This document shows, in pieces, positions 23,881-33,646 of a DNA stretch of 42,222 nt. The notes under the pieces were generated by a model that made no database searches, was not told the origin of the DNA, and saw nothing but the letters and a program-made list of their open reading frames with translations. Both the position numbers and the translations under genes were made by a program. Each line of letters begins with the position of its first letter. Positions within the stretch are counted from its first letter, which is position 1. The stretch is from Bdellovibrionales bacterium. Lineage in GTDB: Bacteria > Myxococcota > XYA12-FULL-58-9 > SYDY01. The stretch is taken from NCBI GenBank assembly GCA_005801425.1, contig SYDY01000054.1, forward strand, positions 1 to 42,222, given 5' to 3'.

Positions 23881-24549
23881 TTAATTCGTCCTCGAATACA
23901 CCGGTGGGTGTCCAAATTTGATCATCGCTTCAGCAATGACATCGATCAGCTGCAAGAGACGTTGCTTAAGGCTTGTGGTTGCAAGCAGCTCCTGCTGACG
24001 TAAATGATCGTTAACGAGTACTGCACCTAGGATATCAGCCAAACGCAAAGGGTCAGCCGTCGAGCGCAGCATGGCGGCCAATTGCTCATCGTGGGTTTCT
24101 ACACACGCTTGCAAATTCACCACGCAACTTTGAAACGATGCCATTTCACTGCGTGCCTCAAGAATAGCATCGTGCGACGGCGCCTCAATGGCCGCAATGT
24201 GAAACGAGCGATAGCTGGAGCGTTTGTGAACCTCTTGAAGGAGTCTGCATCGGTCGGTGCCTTCAAGCAGTATGTTGTATCGCCCACTGGGCAATCGCTC
24301 CGCATGAATCAGTTTTCCAAGACAACCGACGTCACATAACTCAGGATGTCGCGAATGTTCTTGGCCTGGTTTAATCATCACAGCACTGAGCAAACCGTCC
24401 ACCTCCAATACATCTTTGATCATGTCGCGATATCTTGTTTCTTGCACGTGCAATGGGATCACCACACCCGGAAAAATCACAGTGCCGGGCAATGGAAAAA
24501 CGGGAAGCTCACGCGCTACGTGGGACGGATATGTCTTCTGATTGTTCAC
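23881..24549 (-). CDS. LON peptidase substrate-binding domain protein
   Basis: A 222-aa protein consisting of the N-terminal domain of Lon without AAA or protease parts. The family start pattern ELPVFPLPGTVIFPGVVIPLHVQETRYRDMI is clear, followed by GCLGKLIHAERLPSGRYNILLEGTDRCRLLQE (the G..g.i.....l.dGr..i...G..R...l pattern), and a helical C-terminus (~150-215). It is the stand-alone class found in many proteobacteria. The start GTG at 24549 has a weak site (TTAGGG). It is divergent from the giant lipoprotein gene, with a ~170-bp spacer. Its function is not settled in the family; substrate recruitment for a protease or ligase is the usual proposal. Confidence 0.9.
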   Translation of the reverse strand: MNNQKTYPSHVARELPVFPLPGTVIFPGVVIPLHVQETRYRDMIKDVLEVDGLLSAVMIKPGQEHSRHPELCDVGCLGKLIHAERLPSGRYNILLEGTDRCRLLQEVHKRSSYRSFHIAAIEAPSHDAILEARSEMASFQSCVVNLQACVETHDEQLAAMLRSTADPLRLADILGAVLVNDHLRQQELLATTSLKQRLLQLIDVIAEAMIKFGHPPVYSRTN

Positions 24550-24606
24550 TCTCAGACCCTAAGATGCGCGTCAGGATGAGGCAATTTCTGTGTTTTTTTG
24601 GAACTC

Positions 24607-24647
24607 GGGCATCCTGCCCGCACATCATTTACGCGGGGAAGATGCCC
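24607..24647. repeat. Inverted repeat in the divergent spacer
   Basis: GGGCATC (24607-24613) pairs with GATGCCC (24641-24647), with CCCGC/GCGGG nested inside. The type is a common dispersed intergenic repeat. A related GC-rich motif is at ~22481-22500. Confidence 0.4.
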
Positions 24648-24665
24648 TCGCTCCAAATGTGATCT

Positions 24666-24721
24666 CATAAAATTCGTAGGGAATGCGATTTTCATGAGAA
24701 AATGTGTCATCCGGGGGTCGT
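24666..24721 (+). promoter_or_regulatory. Conserved upstream block of giant lipoprotein gene 1
   Basis: CATAAAATTCG (24666-24676) and CATCCGGGGGTCGT (24708-24721) recur before gene 2 at exactly the same distance (58 bp from block start to ATG). The first block may be a -35/UP region and the second contains the Shine-Dalgarno-like GGGGG. A -10 is not obvious: GAAAAT here aligns near TAGAAT before gene 2. Confidence 0.45.
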
Positions 24722-24723
24722 GA

Positions 24724-27700
24724 ATGATTCGTTGTGCTTCTAAAGCGGTTGTTGCGGCGTTGATCTGTGTTGCGATGGTGGGCTGTAAGGGCTCTTCATC
24801 ATCTCCGGTTGTTGGAATTGCGTCGTTTTCTGCCGAGGGTGGCACCGGTAGGGATCCTGGTGACGACGTGACGCTGACATGGTCCGTATCCAACGCGGCG
24901 GCGTGCTCCATTGTGGATGGTGATGGCGTCAGTGTTGTGTCTAACACCACGGCGAGTACGTTTGAATGGACCGCACACAAATCCACTATGCTGGTTCTTT
25001 CGTGTGTTGATGCAGATGGTCATGTTGCCAGTAAGTCGCTGTACATGACGGTGTCAGTTGTTGAAATTGCGTCGTTTACTGCCAAATTGGGCGATACGCC
25101 TATCACCGCCGATGTAGAAAAAGACGCGACGGTAACGCTTGCATGGTCTGCGCTCAATGGAACCACATGTTCCATTGTTGACGCCAAGGGTAACAGCGTT
25201 GTTGAGGACACCACCGAGAGTACAGAGGAGTGGACCGCAGACGCATCGACCATGTTGACGCTTACATGTACCGATTCAGAAGACAATACCGTAACCAAAT
25301 CGTTGTATGTGGGTGTGAAAGGCGCGCCGGGTATTCCTTCATTTGCAGTGTCTCCTGAACACACATATCCGGACGGAACAGTGACATTCACATGGGTATC
25401 GCAAAATACAACCGAATGTGTGTTGAAATCAGGCGGTACGGCCATCACGGGTGGCTCTAACTTGGCTGCGAGTGGCTCAAAGACAGGTGTTACCGTTGCT
25501 GAAACGACGACTTTTACCCTTGATTGTACAGGAACCAATGGCACGCACACGACCAGCGAAGTGACCGTCACAACCGATGTGTTGCGTATTGCGTCGTTTC
25601 AAAAAGAAGGCCCCAACAATGCAGGGGCCTATACCGTCACGTGGCGTGTGGACAATGCTGAATCATGCGTCATGAAAGGCAATGACTGTGCGTGGACAGC
25701 ACAAAACAATCTGTGCAGCTTTGCCCTCTCCAGCGCATCGGGCAGTCCCACAGGTTCCGGGAGTGTGAATGTCACGCCGTCAGAACCACTCACACTGGAA
25801 CTTTCGTGCACCAAGGGCAGTGATACAAAAAAAGCCTATCTTGCACTTTCAGGTACGCAGGCCATTATCAACAGTTTTGATGTCTCCCCCTCGCACCTTA
25901 AAGGTGAAGAGACACTGACATTTGCATGGCGAACATCCAATACAAAAGAAAACACATGCGATTTATATGCAGGCAATGTTGCGGTTAATGGAAAAACAAA
26001 TTTGCCCTCCAATGGACTCACCACACTGGCCGCTACAGACGATGCAATCTACATTTTGAAATGCAAAAATTTAACGGAAAGTGAAACGATTGTTTCAGAT
26101 GAACATGCCGTAACGGTGGACGTTGCAATTACAGCTTTTGCATCGAGCTCAGGAAGCGCGCCCGTGGAAGCAGCCGGTACGCCTACTATCACCATCACAG
26201 CGGTTGATGCAAAAGCGAACAACGCTTGTACACTGACCGATGATCGCAACAGCACACCGGTATCATTCATGCATTCTGAAAATACGACGACATATACTGC
26301 AACGTACACCGTCCCAGCATTCAATGGTAACTCAGTGCTTCAGCTTACTGTTAATTGTACAGGCAACAATACCCTCACCACCGACACTGCCAGTAAAACA
26401 TTAATTCTGTATTATGCAGCAGGAACGCTTGGCAGTACATTGATTGCAACGCCATCGCTAATTACTGTGAAAGATGGCCCCAGCACCATTACATGGGGTT
26501 CACAAGGCGCGCAGGGATGTTCACTTAAAGAAGACGTAACGAACGCACCTGAATTGAAATCAGGCACATCAGGCAGTTTGACTGTAGAAAACCTGACCAC
26601 CAAGAAAACCTACAAACTGACGTGCAATAATTTTGGCTCAACGTCCACCGACATAAAAACCGTCGATGTGGATGTGTTTTATTTTGATAACGTGAATGAT
26701 CCGAGCAATCCCCTAAAGCCTACGGTCGATAAAGCATCAGTGAAGAAGTATCTTGAGAACATCACTGTCAGTGCAAAAATTACAGGAGCAACGACAGGCG
26801 ATACATGCACAGTAAATACAGGTTGGATAGTATCGGATCCTACGAATGGCGTATTTACTGCGACAGGCCCCATATCAGGAACTACCGATGTGGTGATGAC
26901 GTGCAAACGCGGCACCACAGCGATTGTTAGCGATGCAGTGAGAGTGACTGTCACGGACCCGAATGTTTCCCCAAGCATCACATTTGTTACCACACCCGCT
27001 GCGACCACGGTGGATTCGGTGACGGCGACGAGGATTGATTATCGCAAGGACGTGACCATTACAGCAACGGTAGCAGGTACAATAGATGGCGATACCTGCA
27101 CTGCGGATCCAGGAGGCTCATTAAGTCGGTCGGGCAATGTATTCAGTGGTACCAGTGTTGGCTTGTCGGCTCAGAACAGTAACATCACGGTGACCTGCAA
27201 GCGCGGCGATATTATCATTGCCACCGCCACAGTGCCCGTTATCGTAACACAGCCTGCCATTGCCATCACGACCACACCTGCACAGGTATCTGGGGTCACG
27301 ACAGTTGATTATCTCCAGGACATGACTCTCACAGCAGTCTCATCAGGATTGCCAACGACTTCATGCGAGGCCAGTACAGGTTGGTCCGTTACAAAGAGCG
27401 ATAACACGTTTACCTTCCGAGGTCGCTTGGCAGAAACAACTTCCATCACGGTGACGTGCACGCAAGCAACGCCCAGCGCGAGTATTTCGGCGAGCTTAGT
27501 GGTGAATGTGAGGCAGTCGGCAGCGAGTGTCAGTAATTCGTCGAGTTCGGGTGAGACCTGCGATATTTTTGTAAAACCTGGTGGAGGCAGCCCCCAAGAT
27601 GGCACCACATGGGCCAAGGCATATGCATCTCTCGCTCCCATTCAGGCCAAAACGGTGTGTGTTCCAAGTGGTTTCTCTTTCACCGGCGTGACTGTTCCAG

Positions 27701-30700
27701 CATATGTACGTGTGCGTTCGGATTGTACACAGTCAGCGGTTGCGAACGGTACTTCGTGCCTTAGCGGTGATACAGGCGTGTGTCACTTTTATGTGAAGAC
27801 GGGTGGTAGCGATAGTTCAAATAACGGCACCACGTCTTGGAGTACGGCATTCGCAACTTTTGGTCCTTTACTCGGCAAAACCGTATGTGCTGGCGTTGGT
27901 GTCAGTATACCAAGCAGCATTCCAGGATACCTGACGGTGAAGAAAAATTGTACATCTACAGGCGCGACGACAACATGTTCAGCCGAAGACCAAACACCTA
28001 CGTGCAATTATTATGTGACGACGACAGGAGGAGCGACAATCAAGGATGGGTCTTCCTGGACCAACGCGTATGACAGCATGTCTCCAGTTCTCGCTTTGGT
28101 CTCTCCTGCGGCTTCTGCTTCTGCTGTTCTGAGTGGAAAAAAAGTATGCATGGCCTCAGGTGTCTATTCTGATCCTGATTCTGTGGTGAATGAAGATAGG
28201 AATGTTCTTGTGGCAAGCAATTCAATCGCCACCAAAACGACGTTTAAGGGCGGGTGTGTGGCCGATGCTGTGACTACAGACACACCGCCAGTTTCGATAT
28301 GCACGCCTTCAGCCTCAGAGACCATCCTCGATGGCCATCGCTTAACACGCCTCATGACCATCCGGAGTGGATCTGTCACTTTAAAAGATCTCACATTTCG
28401 CGCCGGACGAACGACATCGGCAGCCAACTACGGGGGCTGCTTGCTTATCACCGATGGCGCGAGCGTTGCCATGGAGAATGTCAATTTCGTCGAGTGCATG
28501 GCGGAGCATACCACCGATGGTTTTGGCGGCGGTATCTACGTGGGAAAAACCACCAGTGTGTCAACTGCGGGTGTCATTACCGTCAATGCCGCCAGCACGA
28601 CACCTTCCCAGCTCGCATGGCGCGGCGGTTGGGCCCAGGGCAATGATGCATTTCGGGGCGGTGTACTGATGGTTGACGTTGGGAGCACGGTCCAGATCTC
28701 TGATCTTACCGCTGTAAACAATGGGAGTCTTGGTCTTGGAGGGTCGGGTGGCGGAGTGATTGCAGTCTATGGCGATACTTCTGCAGTGAGCGTTGAAAAT
28801 AGTATCTTTAAAAGCAATATTTCTGACAGTGCTGGTGGCGGTGCTATTTATCTACAAAACAATAGTTTCCTTGATGTCGCTGGGTGCTCTTTTTTAGGCA
28901 ACATCGCAAGCTATTATTATGGTGGCGCAATTTACGGGAATGGAGTTGCACCCGTAGTGCGTGTTCGTCACTCTCTGTTTAATGGAAATACGACCAACTG
29001 GGGTTCCGTTGTTACATATGGAGGAGCCATCAGTCTGATCTCTTCAGGCCCTGCGGCCAATGCGCGTGCAAATTTATTGATAAGTGGTAGCACTTTTTCT
29101 GGCAATACCGCACGTACTGGTGGTGCTATTTATGCAAAAGACAGTGATGTCATTTTCTCCCAGAGTCGGTTTGATGGGAACAGTTCATACGAGAGAGGTG
29201 GCGCTGTTTATTTCGAAGAATCCACAACGAGTCAGTTGTTAAGTTTTGGCATTTTTGAGACGGAGTTCACCTACAATCAGTCTTATCCCGTTGTCTATGA
29301 TGGAAGTAATGGGTTTGGTGGCGCAATCTCCGTGTCTTCTCAAAAACTTAATTTTCGAATTGAAGACAGCCGATTTCAATACAATACAGGCAACAACTGG
29401 GGAGGAGCAATCGACGTACGTATGAATAGTGCGGTATCCTCAGTGGTTATTAAGCGGAGCAGTTTTGAGGGAAATGGTGTGAATACCATTGCGCGTGGAG
29501 GAGCCATCTCTACCTATGAGGGTTCACTTGCTGATGTAGAGATCGAAGATAGTGAGTTTATTGGGAATCGGGCCTATCATACGGGCAATGTTGCCTGGTA
29601 TGGAGCGGGCGGCGCTCTTATGTTGGAGCAGGGGCAAAATCGACTTAGAATCGATCGAAGCTATTTTGCTTACAATCGTGCGACAGAAGGCGGGGGGGCC
29701 ATTACCGTTGGCAATGATAGTGGCAATGTGCTCAAGCAGCTTGAAATCAGCAATACGACTTTTATTGGCAATAGTTTATACTCACCCGACGCATCTGCTT
29801 CGCGAACTTTTGCAGGTGTTGCGGTTTCCATGAAAGCTACTGTGAATGCGGGTTTCATTCGAGATACTTCATTTCGCGAAAATGTAGGCGCTTTAAATTG
29901 GCCTGGAGCAAGCACGCAGAGTTTTGGCGGCTCTCTCTATTTCCATTCGACGGTGGGCGTGTCGGGAACACCATTTCGTCTTGAACGCGTCAATTTCTTG
30001 GACAACGTACACACCACCGGCAGTTCTGCTGGGCTTTCCGCAAATACTACGGCGTACATGACGATTGAAGACAGTACGTTTGCGCGCAACACAGCAGGGC
30101 GATTTGCAGCCCTTGAGTTTGATGGAGACAATAGCGTGTACTCCATTGTTAATTCGCGCATCATCGATAATCTGAATGAGAACATCTATGTTGATGGGAT
30201 TAACACTGTAAATGGCGGTGCAGTCTACCTAAGAGGAACAGCGACGCTTGAAGGTGTACAATTCAAAAACAATAAAGGCGCATACAATGGCGGCGCTATT
30301 TGGCATCACAGCGGAACGACAACAGTGCGCGACTGTGATTTTATCAACAACGAAGTATCCAATTTTGGTGGTGCGATATATGAGTATTCTGGTACGCTGA
30401 ACGTTGTTAACTCCACCTTTGCAGGGAACAAAGCCTTGGATGGGGGCGCTATTTATCAAAATCTCAGTTCGCCCGGTCCTGGTACGCTTAAAATTTATCT
30501 TTCGACGTTTACTGGCAATATCGCAACAACAACAACAACGCCCAGTTTTGATGTGAAGCAATCAGGTGCAACCATTAAGGCCTCTGTGTTTGCATCGTCG
30601 GCCGCCAGCTCCGGTGTTGCGGAGAGTACGAACGGCGCGAACGGAATTTGTGTTTCAACCTCGGCTGTCACACTGGTGGGGGATAAGTACTTCTATACTC

Positions 30701-33555
30701 AGCCAGCATCACTGGGGCCAAACAGTGGTTGCAAAGGTAATTCGAGTGACATCACGATGACGACGAGTGCTCTTTCTCTCATTATGGGTTGCTCGGGTAC
30801 TTGTTTGGATTTTACGTCAGCATTTGCAGACTACACGCTTGAAGGGAACGATGGCACTGACGGCAGCGGCAATCCAATTAAAGAGAATGGGTCAAGCGCG
30901 AGTGTTTTTCCTGGCCGACACTACAAGGTCTCGACACGACGTCTTTATGTGAAGCCCAATTCTGGCAATACCTGCACGTTGGAAAATACGACGGTTAGCG
31001 GACGGACCATTACGATGGACGGCACAAGTTGGGAGAGTGCGTTTCCGTGTCCTTCCAATGCCGTTGTGGCCATCAACCGATTTGCTCGCATTCAGCCAGG
31101 CACCACAATCCTCGAACACTACGAAGTGTGGGTACAAAAAGGGGTCTACAATGAGACCGCTACTCTTGTTCTTCCTGAGCGTACCTCATGGTTTGGTGGC
31201 TTTGAAGGCGTGGTAGAAGAAAAAGAGCGGTTCCACCGTCCGGCTCTATGGAGGCTTCCTGATGCAGGGTGGAGCAAAATCCAATACACAAGCGCTAATG
31301 CCGGAGAGGTGATGAAGTATGCAGGGACAAGTAGTACCCCGAAAACCACCCCGGCGAGTGTCGATGGATTTATTTTGTCTCGCAATTCAAATGCAACGGC
31401 AACATCAGTGACCGGACTTAAAGTTGAATACGTAGCCGACTTCACCGCCCGCAACATGCGGCTCGAAGGCAATATTGGCGCAAAGCCGGGGTTTGAAGCC
31501 AGCAATGTCACCGGTGCATTGGTGCTTGAAAATGTGCAGGCAAAAGGCAATAATTTCTCCGGTACACCTGCCGTTCTCACATTCAACGTGACGCCCAATG
31601 CACGTTTGGAAAATGTATATATTGATCATGGTTCAGCAACAGGAGGAGCAACAGGCGTTTCGGTGACAGGCATATCAACACTTTACGCCCGTAATCTGAC
31701 GTTGAGAGGTGCAATTGTCGATGATACAGGCATCAAGCAGGATGCAACCGCCAAAGTGTATTTGAGCGAGAGTGTGGTGTACAACCCAGCATCAGGAAAA
31801 TCCAGCGATGTCACTTCGGGTGGTCAACTACTGTTGGCCAATACCTGTTTGTTTGCTGCAGCAAGCGGAACACCACCCACAGATCACAAAAGCTGGAACG
31901 TTATCATAACCCCAGCAACATCTTTGAGCACCGATAATTTGTTAAACCCTGCGAGTGCTTGCGCCGATGCAGTACAACCTTTGCCTGCATGTCCCAATGA
32001 AGGCGCAACAACGCCTTTGTTGACTGCAACCGGTAGGCGTTGGTGTATGGATGCACAGGGGATCGAACGTATTTGCACCGGTACGTTGGTCTCTTCTACC
32101 ACGACTTGGACCTGCGCAACGGCAACGATCCCATCGGACACCGGCATCGCTCGCAATGGATCCACCCGCACCGACAAACTATGGGATGTTGGGCGCAAAG
32201 ATTTCGGTTTCCATACGCCTGCTCGTATTTGGTATGTCAATCCAGAAGCTGATGCTGGTGGTGATGGTAAAAGTTGGGGCACAGCTTTTCAAACCATCAC
32301 AAGTGCAACAGCGGCTGCAACAACAGCAGGTGACGCCATCTGGATCACCGGCGGTACGTATCGTGCGACCAATGTACGTGATGCTGTGCTCAAAGTTCCC
32401 GCAGGTGTTTCTGTGTTTGGTGGATTTGCGGGGTATGAATCAAGTCCCATCCACAGACGTCGTGGTTTAACATCCACTGTCACTATTTTTGATGGTGATA
32501 TGAATGGCGACGCGGCATGGTCGGCCGAGGACAGCACCAACGTTTCAACAAACGCAGGGGATATTGCACTTGATGGTGTGCGCATCACAGGAGGCAATGG
32601 ACGAGGTTCAAACGATGGCGCAGGTCTTTACGTTGCTTTGGCGTCTAGTCAATCGGCGCTTTTGAGTAATCTCGAAGTGATGCGCAATACGGCGAGAAGT
32701 GGCGCTGGAATGTATATCACCTCTTCGTATGATAGACCTACTGCGCCCAACGTATTGCTTTACAATGTGCGCACGCACGACAATCACGCTGTTGTCGATG
32801 GCGGTGGTGTATATCTCGCCGCCAAGGTCAATGCGCTTATTGAAGATGGGTCGATGCGTAACAATGGCGTCGATCAATCGGGTGGTGCGTTGTATAACGC
32901 AGGCCAGGTTGAATTGCGCAACGTGGTGATTGATCGCAATGCTGCTCTTAATGGCGGCGGTATTGCGCTTGCCAATGATGTACTCACCACGCTGTCCAAT
33001 GTGCAGCTCTCGCGCAACGATGGTGGCTTGGGTGGCGGCATCTACATTGCAAAATTCTTCAAGCTTGCGATCATTCAAAGTACGCTTGCCGAAAATACCG
33101 CAAACAAAGGTGCTGCGATTTTTGCAGAGAGCTTTAATGGTGGTACAACGGTTGCTGTCACTCAAAGCATCGTTGCGGGCAACCTTTCTTCCGATGGAAA
33201 GGTGTTCGCTTTGGCAGATGCTGCGTTGACTGTTTCGTATAACGGGTCATGCGTAGATCTTACGGGAAGCACGACGGAGGGCACGATCTACGGCATTGAT
33301 AGCAACGCCGTCGTAGCCGTTCCTTGGACCACCGGTGAAGTCAATTATGTATTGCCAAAGGCCAGTGTGTGCCGCAATTTGGGAGGTACCGTGGGTGCAG
33401 GCGTGGCGTATGATCTGCGTGCACGCAGCACGTCGCCTGGCGGTGAATCCGAATACAGCCGTGACACATGTACCGCCTATTCACCCGACCCCGGATATCA
33501 CGCCCCCGCCATCGACCGTACCTTCTGCGCCTATCGCCCCGGCATTGATCTATAA
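24724..33555 (+). CDS. Giant surface lipoprotein 1 with Ig-like modules and beta-helix repeats
   Basis: A 2943-aa protein with a signal peptide ending in a lipobox (VAMVGC, Cys21). About ten Ig-like modules of ~85-95 residues follow to ~940, each with a Cys pair (one near W.s.N...C, one near L.C), matching a disulfide per module. Next are three degenerate copies of a DUF1565-like start (YVKTGG...GTTSWSTAFATF, ~945-1130). Residues ~1200-1920 are a polymorphic-type right-handed beta-helix with many GGAI and FxxN repeats (GGAIYLQNNSFLDVAGCSFLGN). Two further DUF1565-type modules begin near 2072 and 2500 (WYVNPEADAGGDGKSWGTAF, FGGFAGYE), the second with its own short helix. The tail ends GYHAPAIDRTFCAYRPGID. 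There is no autotransporter barrel, so it is anchored by lipid. Likely a large adhesin or cell-surface shield. Confidence 0.9.
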   Translation: MIRCASKAVVAALICVAMVGCKGSSSSPVVGIASFSAEGGTGRDPGDDVTLTWSVSNAAACSIVDGDGVSVVSNTTASTFEWTAHKSTMLVLSCVDADGHVASKSLYMTVSVVEIASFTAKLGDTPITADVEKDATVTLAWSALNGTTCSIVDAKGNSVVEDTTESTEEWTADASTMLTLTCTDSEDNTVTKSLYVGVKGAPGIPSFAVSPEHTYPDGTVTFTWVSQNTTECVLKSGGTAITGGSNLAASGSKTGVTVAETTTFTLDCTGTNGTHTTSEVTVTTDVLRIASFQKEGPNNAGAYTVTWRVDNAESCVMKGNDCAWTAQNNLCSFALSSASGSPTGSGSVNVTPSEPLTLELSCTKGSDTKKAYLALSGTQAIINSFDVSPSHLKGEETLTFAWRTSNTKENTCDLYAGNVAVNGKTNLPSNGLTTLAATDDAIYILKCKNLTESETIVSDEHAVTVDVAITAFASSSGSAPVEAAGTPTITITAVDAKANNACTLTDDRNSTPVSFMHSENTTTYTATYTVPAFNGNSVLQLTVNCTGNNTLTTDTASKTLILYYAAGTLGSTLIATPSLITVKDGPSTITWGSQGAQGCSLKEDVTNAPELKSGTSGSLTVENLTTKKTYKLTCNNFGSTSTDIKTVDVDVFYFDNVNDPSNPLKPTVDKASVKKYLENITVSAKITGATTGDTCTVNTGWIVSDPTNGVFTATGPISGTTDVVMTCKRGTTAIVSDAVRVTVTDPNVSPSITFVTTPAATTVDSVTATRIDYRKDVTITATVAGTIDGDTCTADPGGSLSRSGNVFSGTSVGLSAQNSNITVTCKRGDIIIATATVPVIVTQPAIAITTTPAQVSGVTTVDYLQDMTLTAVSSGLPTTSCEASTGWSVTKSDNTFTFRGRLAETTSITVTCTQATPSASISASLVVNVRQSAASVSNSSSSGETCDIFVKPGGGSPQDGTTWAKAYASLAPIQAKTVCVPSGFSFTGVTVPAYVRVRSDCTQSAVANGTSCLSGDTGVCHFYVKTGGSDSSNNGTTSWSTAFATFGPLLGKTVCAGVGVSIPSSIPGYLTVKKNCTSTGATTTCSAEDQTPTCNYYVTTTGGATIKDGSSWTNAYDSMSPVLALVSPAASASAVLSGKKVCMASGVYSDPDSVVNEDRNVLVASNSIATKTTFKGGCVADAVTTDTPPVSICTPSASETILDGHRLTRLMTIRSGSVTLKDLTFRAGRTTSAANYGGCLLITDGASVAMENVNFVECMAEHTTDGFGGGIYVGKTTSVSTAGVITVNAASTTPSQLAWRGGWAQGNDAFRGGVLMVDVGSTVQISDLTAVNNGSLGLGGSGGGVIAVYGDTSAVSVENSIFKSNISDSAGGGAIYLQNNSFLDVAGCSFLGNIASYYYGGAIYGNGVAPVVRVRHSLFNGNTTNWGSVVTYGGAISLISSGPAANARANLLISGSTFSGNTARTGGAIYAKDSDVIFSQSRFDGNSSYERGGAVYFEESTTSQLLSFGIFETEFTYNQSYPVVYDGSNGFGGAISVSSQKLNFRIEDSRFQYNTGNNWGGAIDVRMNSAVSSVVIKRSSFEGNGVNTIARGGAISTYEGSLADVEIEDSEFIGNRAYHTGNVAWYGAGGALMLEQGQNRLRIDRSYFAYNRATEGGGAITVGNDSGNVLKQLEISNTTFIGNSLYSPDASASRTFAGVAVSMKATVNAGFIRDTSFRENVGALNWPGASTQSFGGSLYFHSTVGVSGTPFRLERVNFLDNVHTTGSSAGLSANTTAYMTIEDSTFARNTAGRFAALEFDGDNSVYSIVNSRIIDNLNENIYVDGINTVNGGAVYLRGTATLEGVQFKNNKGAYNGGAIWHHSGTTTVRDCDFINNEVSNFGGAIYEYSGTLNVVNSTFAGNKALDGGAIYQNLSSPGPGTLKIYLSTFTGNIATTTTTPSFDVKQSGATIKASVFASSAASSGVAESTNGANGICVSTSAVTLVGDKYFYTQPASLGPNSGCKGNSSDITMTTSALSLIMGCSGTCLDFTSAFADYTLEGNDGTDGSGNPIKENGSSASVFPGRHYKVSTRRLYVKPNSGNTCTLENTTVSGRTITMDGTSWESAFPCPSNAVVAINRFARIQPGTTILEHYEVWVQKGVYNETATLVLPERTSWFGGFEGVVEEKERFHRPALWRLPDAGWSKIQYTSANAGEVMKYAGTSSTPKTTPASVDGFILSRNSNATATSVTGLKVEYVADFTARNMRLEGNIGAKPGFEASNVTGALVLENVQAKGNNFSGTPAVLTFNVTPNARLENVYIDHGSATGGATGVSVTGISTLYARNLTLRGAIVDDTGIKQDATAKVYLSESVVYNPASGKSSDVTSGGQLLLANTCLFAAASGTPPTDHKSWNVIITPATSLSTDNLLNPASACADAVQPLPACPNEGATTPLLTATGRRWCMDAQGIERICTGTLVSSTTTWTCATATIPSDTGIARNGSTRTDKLWDVGRKDFGFHTPARIWYVNPEADAGGDGKSWGTAFQTITSATAAATTAGDAIWITGGTYRATNVRDAVLKVPAGVSVFGGFAGYESSPIHRRRGLTSTVTIFDGDMNGDAAWSAEDSTNVSTNAGDIALDGVRITGGNGRGSNDGAGLYVALASSQSALLSNLEVMRNTARSGAGMYITSSYDRPTAPNVLLYNVRTHDNHAVVDGGGVYLAAKVNALIEDGSMRNNGVDQSGGALYNAGQVELRNVVIDRNAALNGGGIALANDVLTTLSNVQLSRNDGGLGGGIYIAKFFKLAIIQSTLAENTANKGAAIFAESFNGGTTVAVTQSIVAGNLSSDGKVFALADAALTVSYNGSCVDLTGSTTEGTIYGIDSNAVVAVPWTTGEVNYVLPKASVCRNLGGTVGAGVAYDLRARSTSPGGESEYSRDTCTAYSPDPGYHAPAIDRTFCAYRPGIDL

Positions 33556-33588
33556 CTGTCGCCCGCTTTTATCCTGCCATTATCAATC

Positions 33589-33644
33589 CATAAAATTCGC
33601 GGACGTACTCTTCTTTACATAGAATGGCTCCATCCGGGGGTCGT
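33589..33644 (+). promoter_or_regulatory. Conserved upstream block of giant lipoprotein gene 2
   Basis: CATAAAATTCG (33589-33599) and CATCCGGGGGTCGT (33631-33644), spaced exactly as in gene 1, with less-conserved bases between. TAGAAT at 33620-33625 is a possible -10. Confidence 0.45.
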
Positions 33645-33646
33645 CA

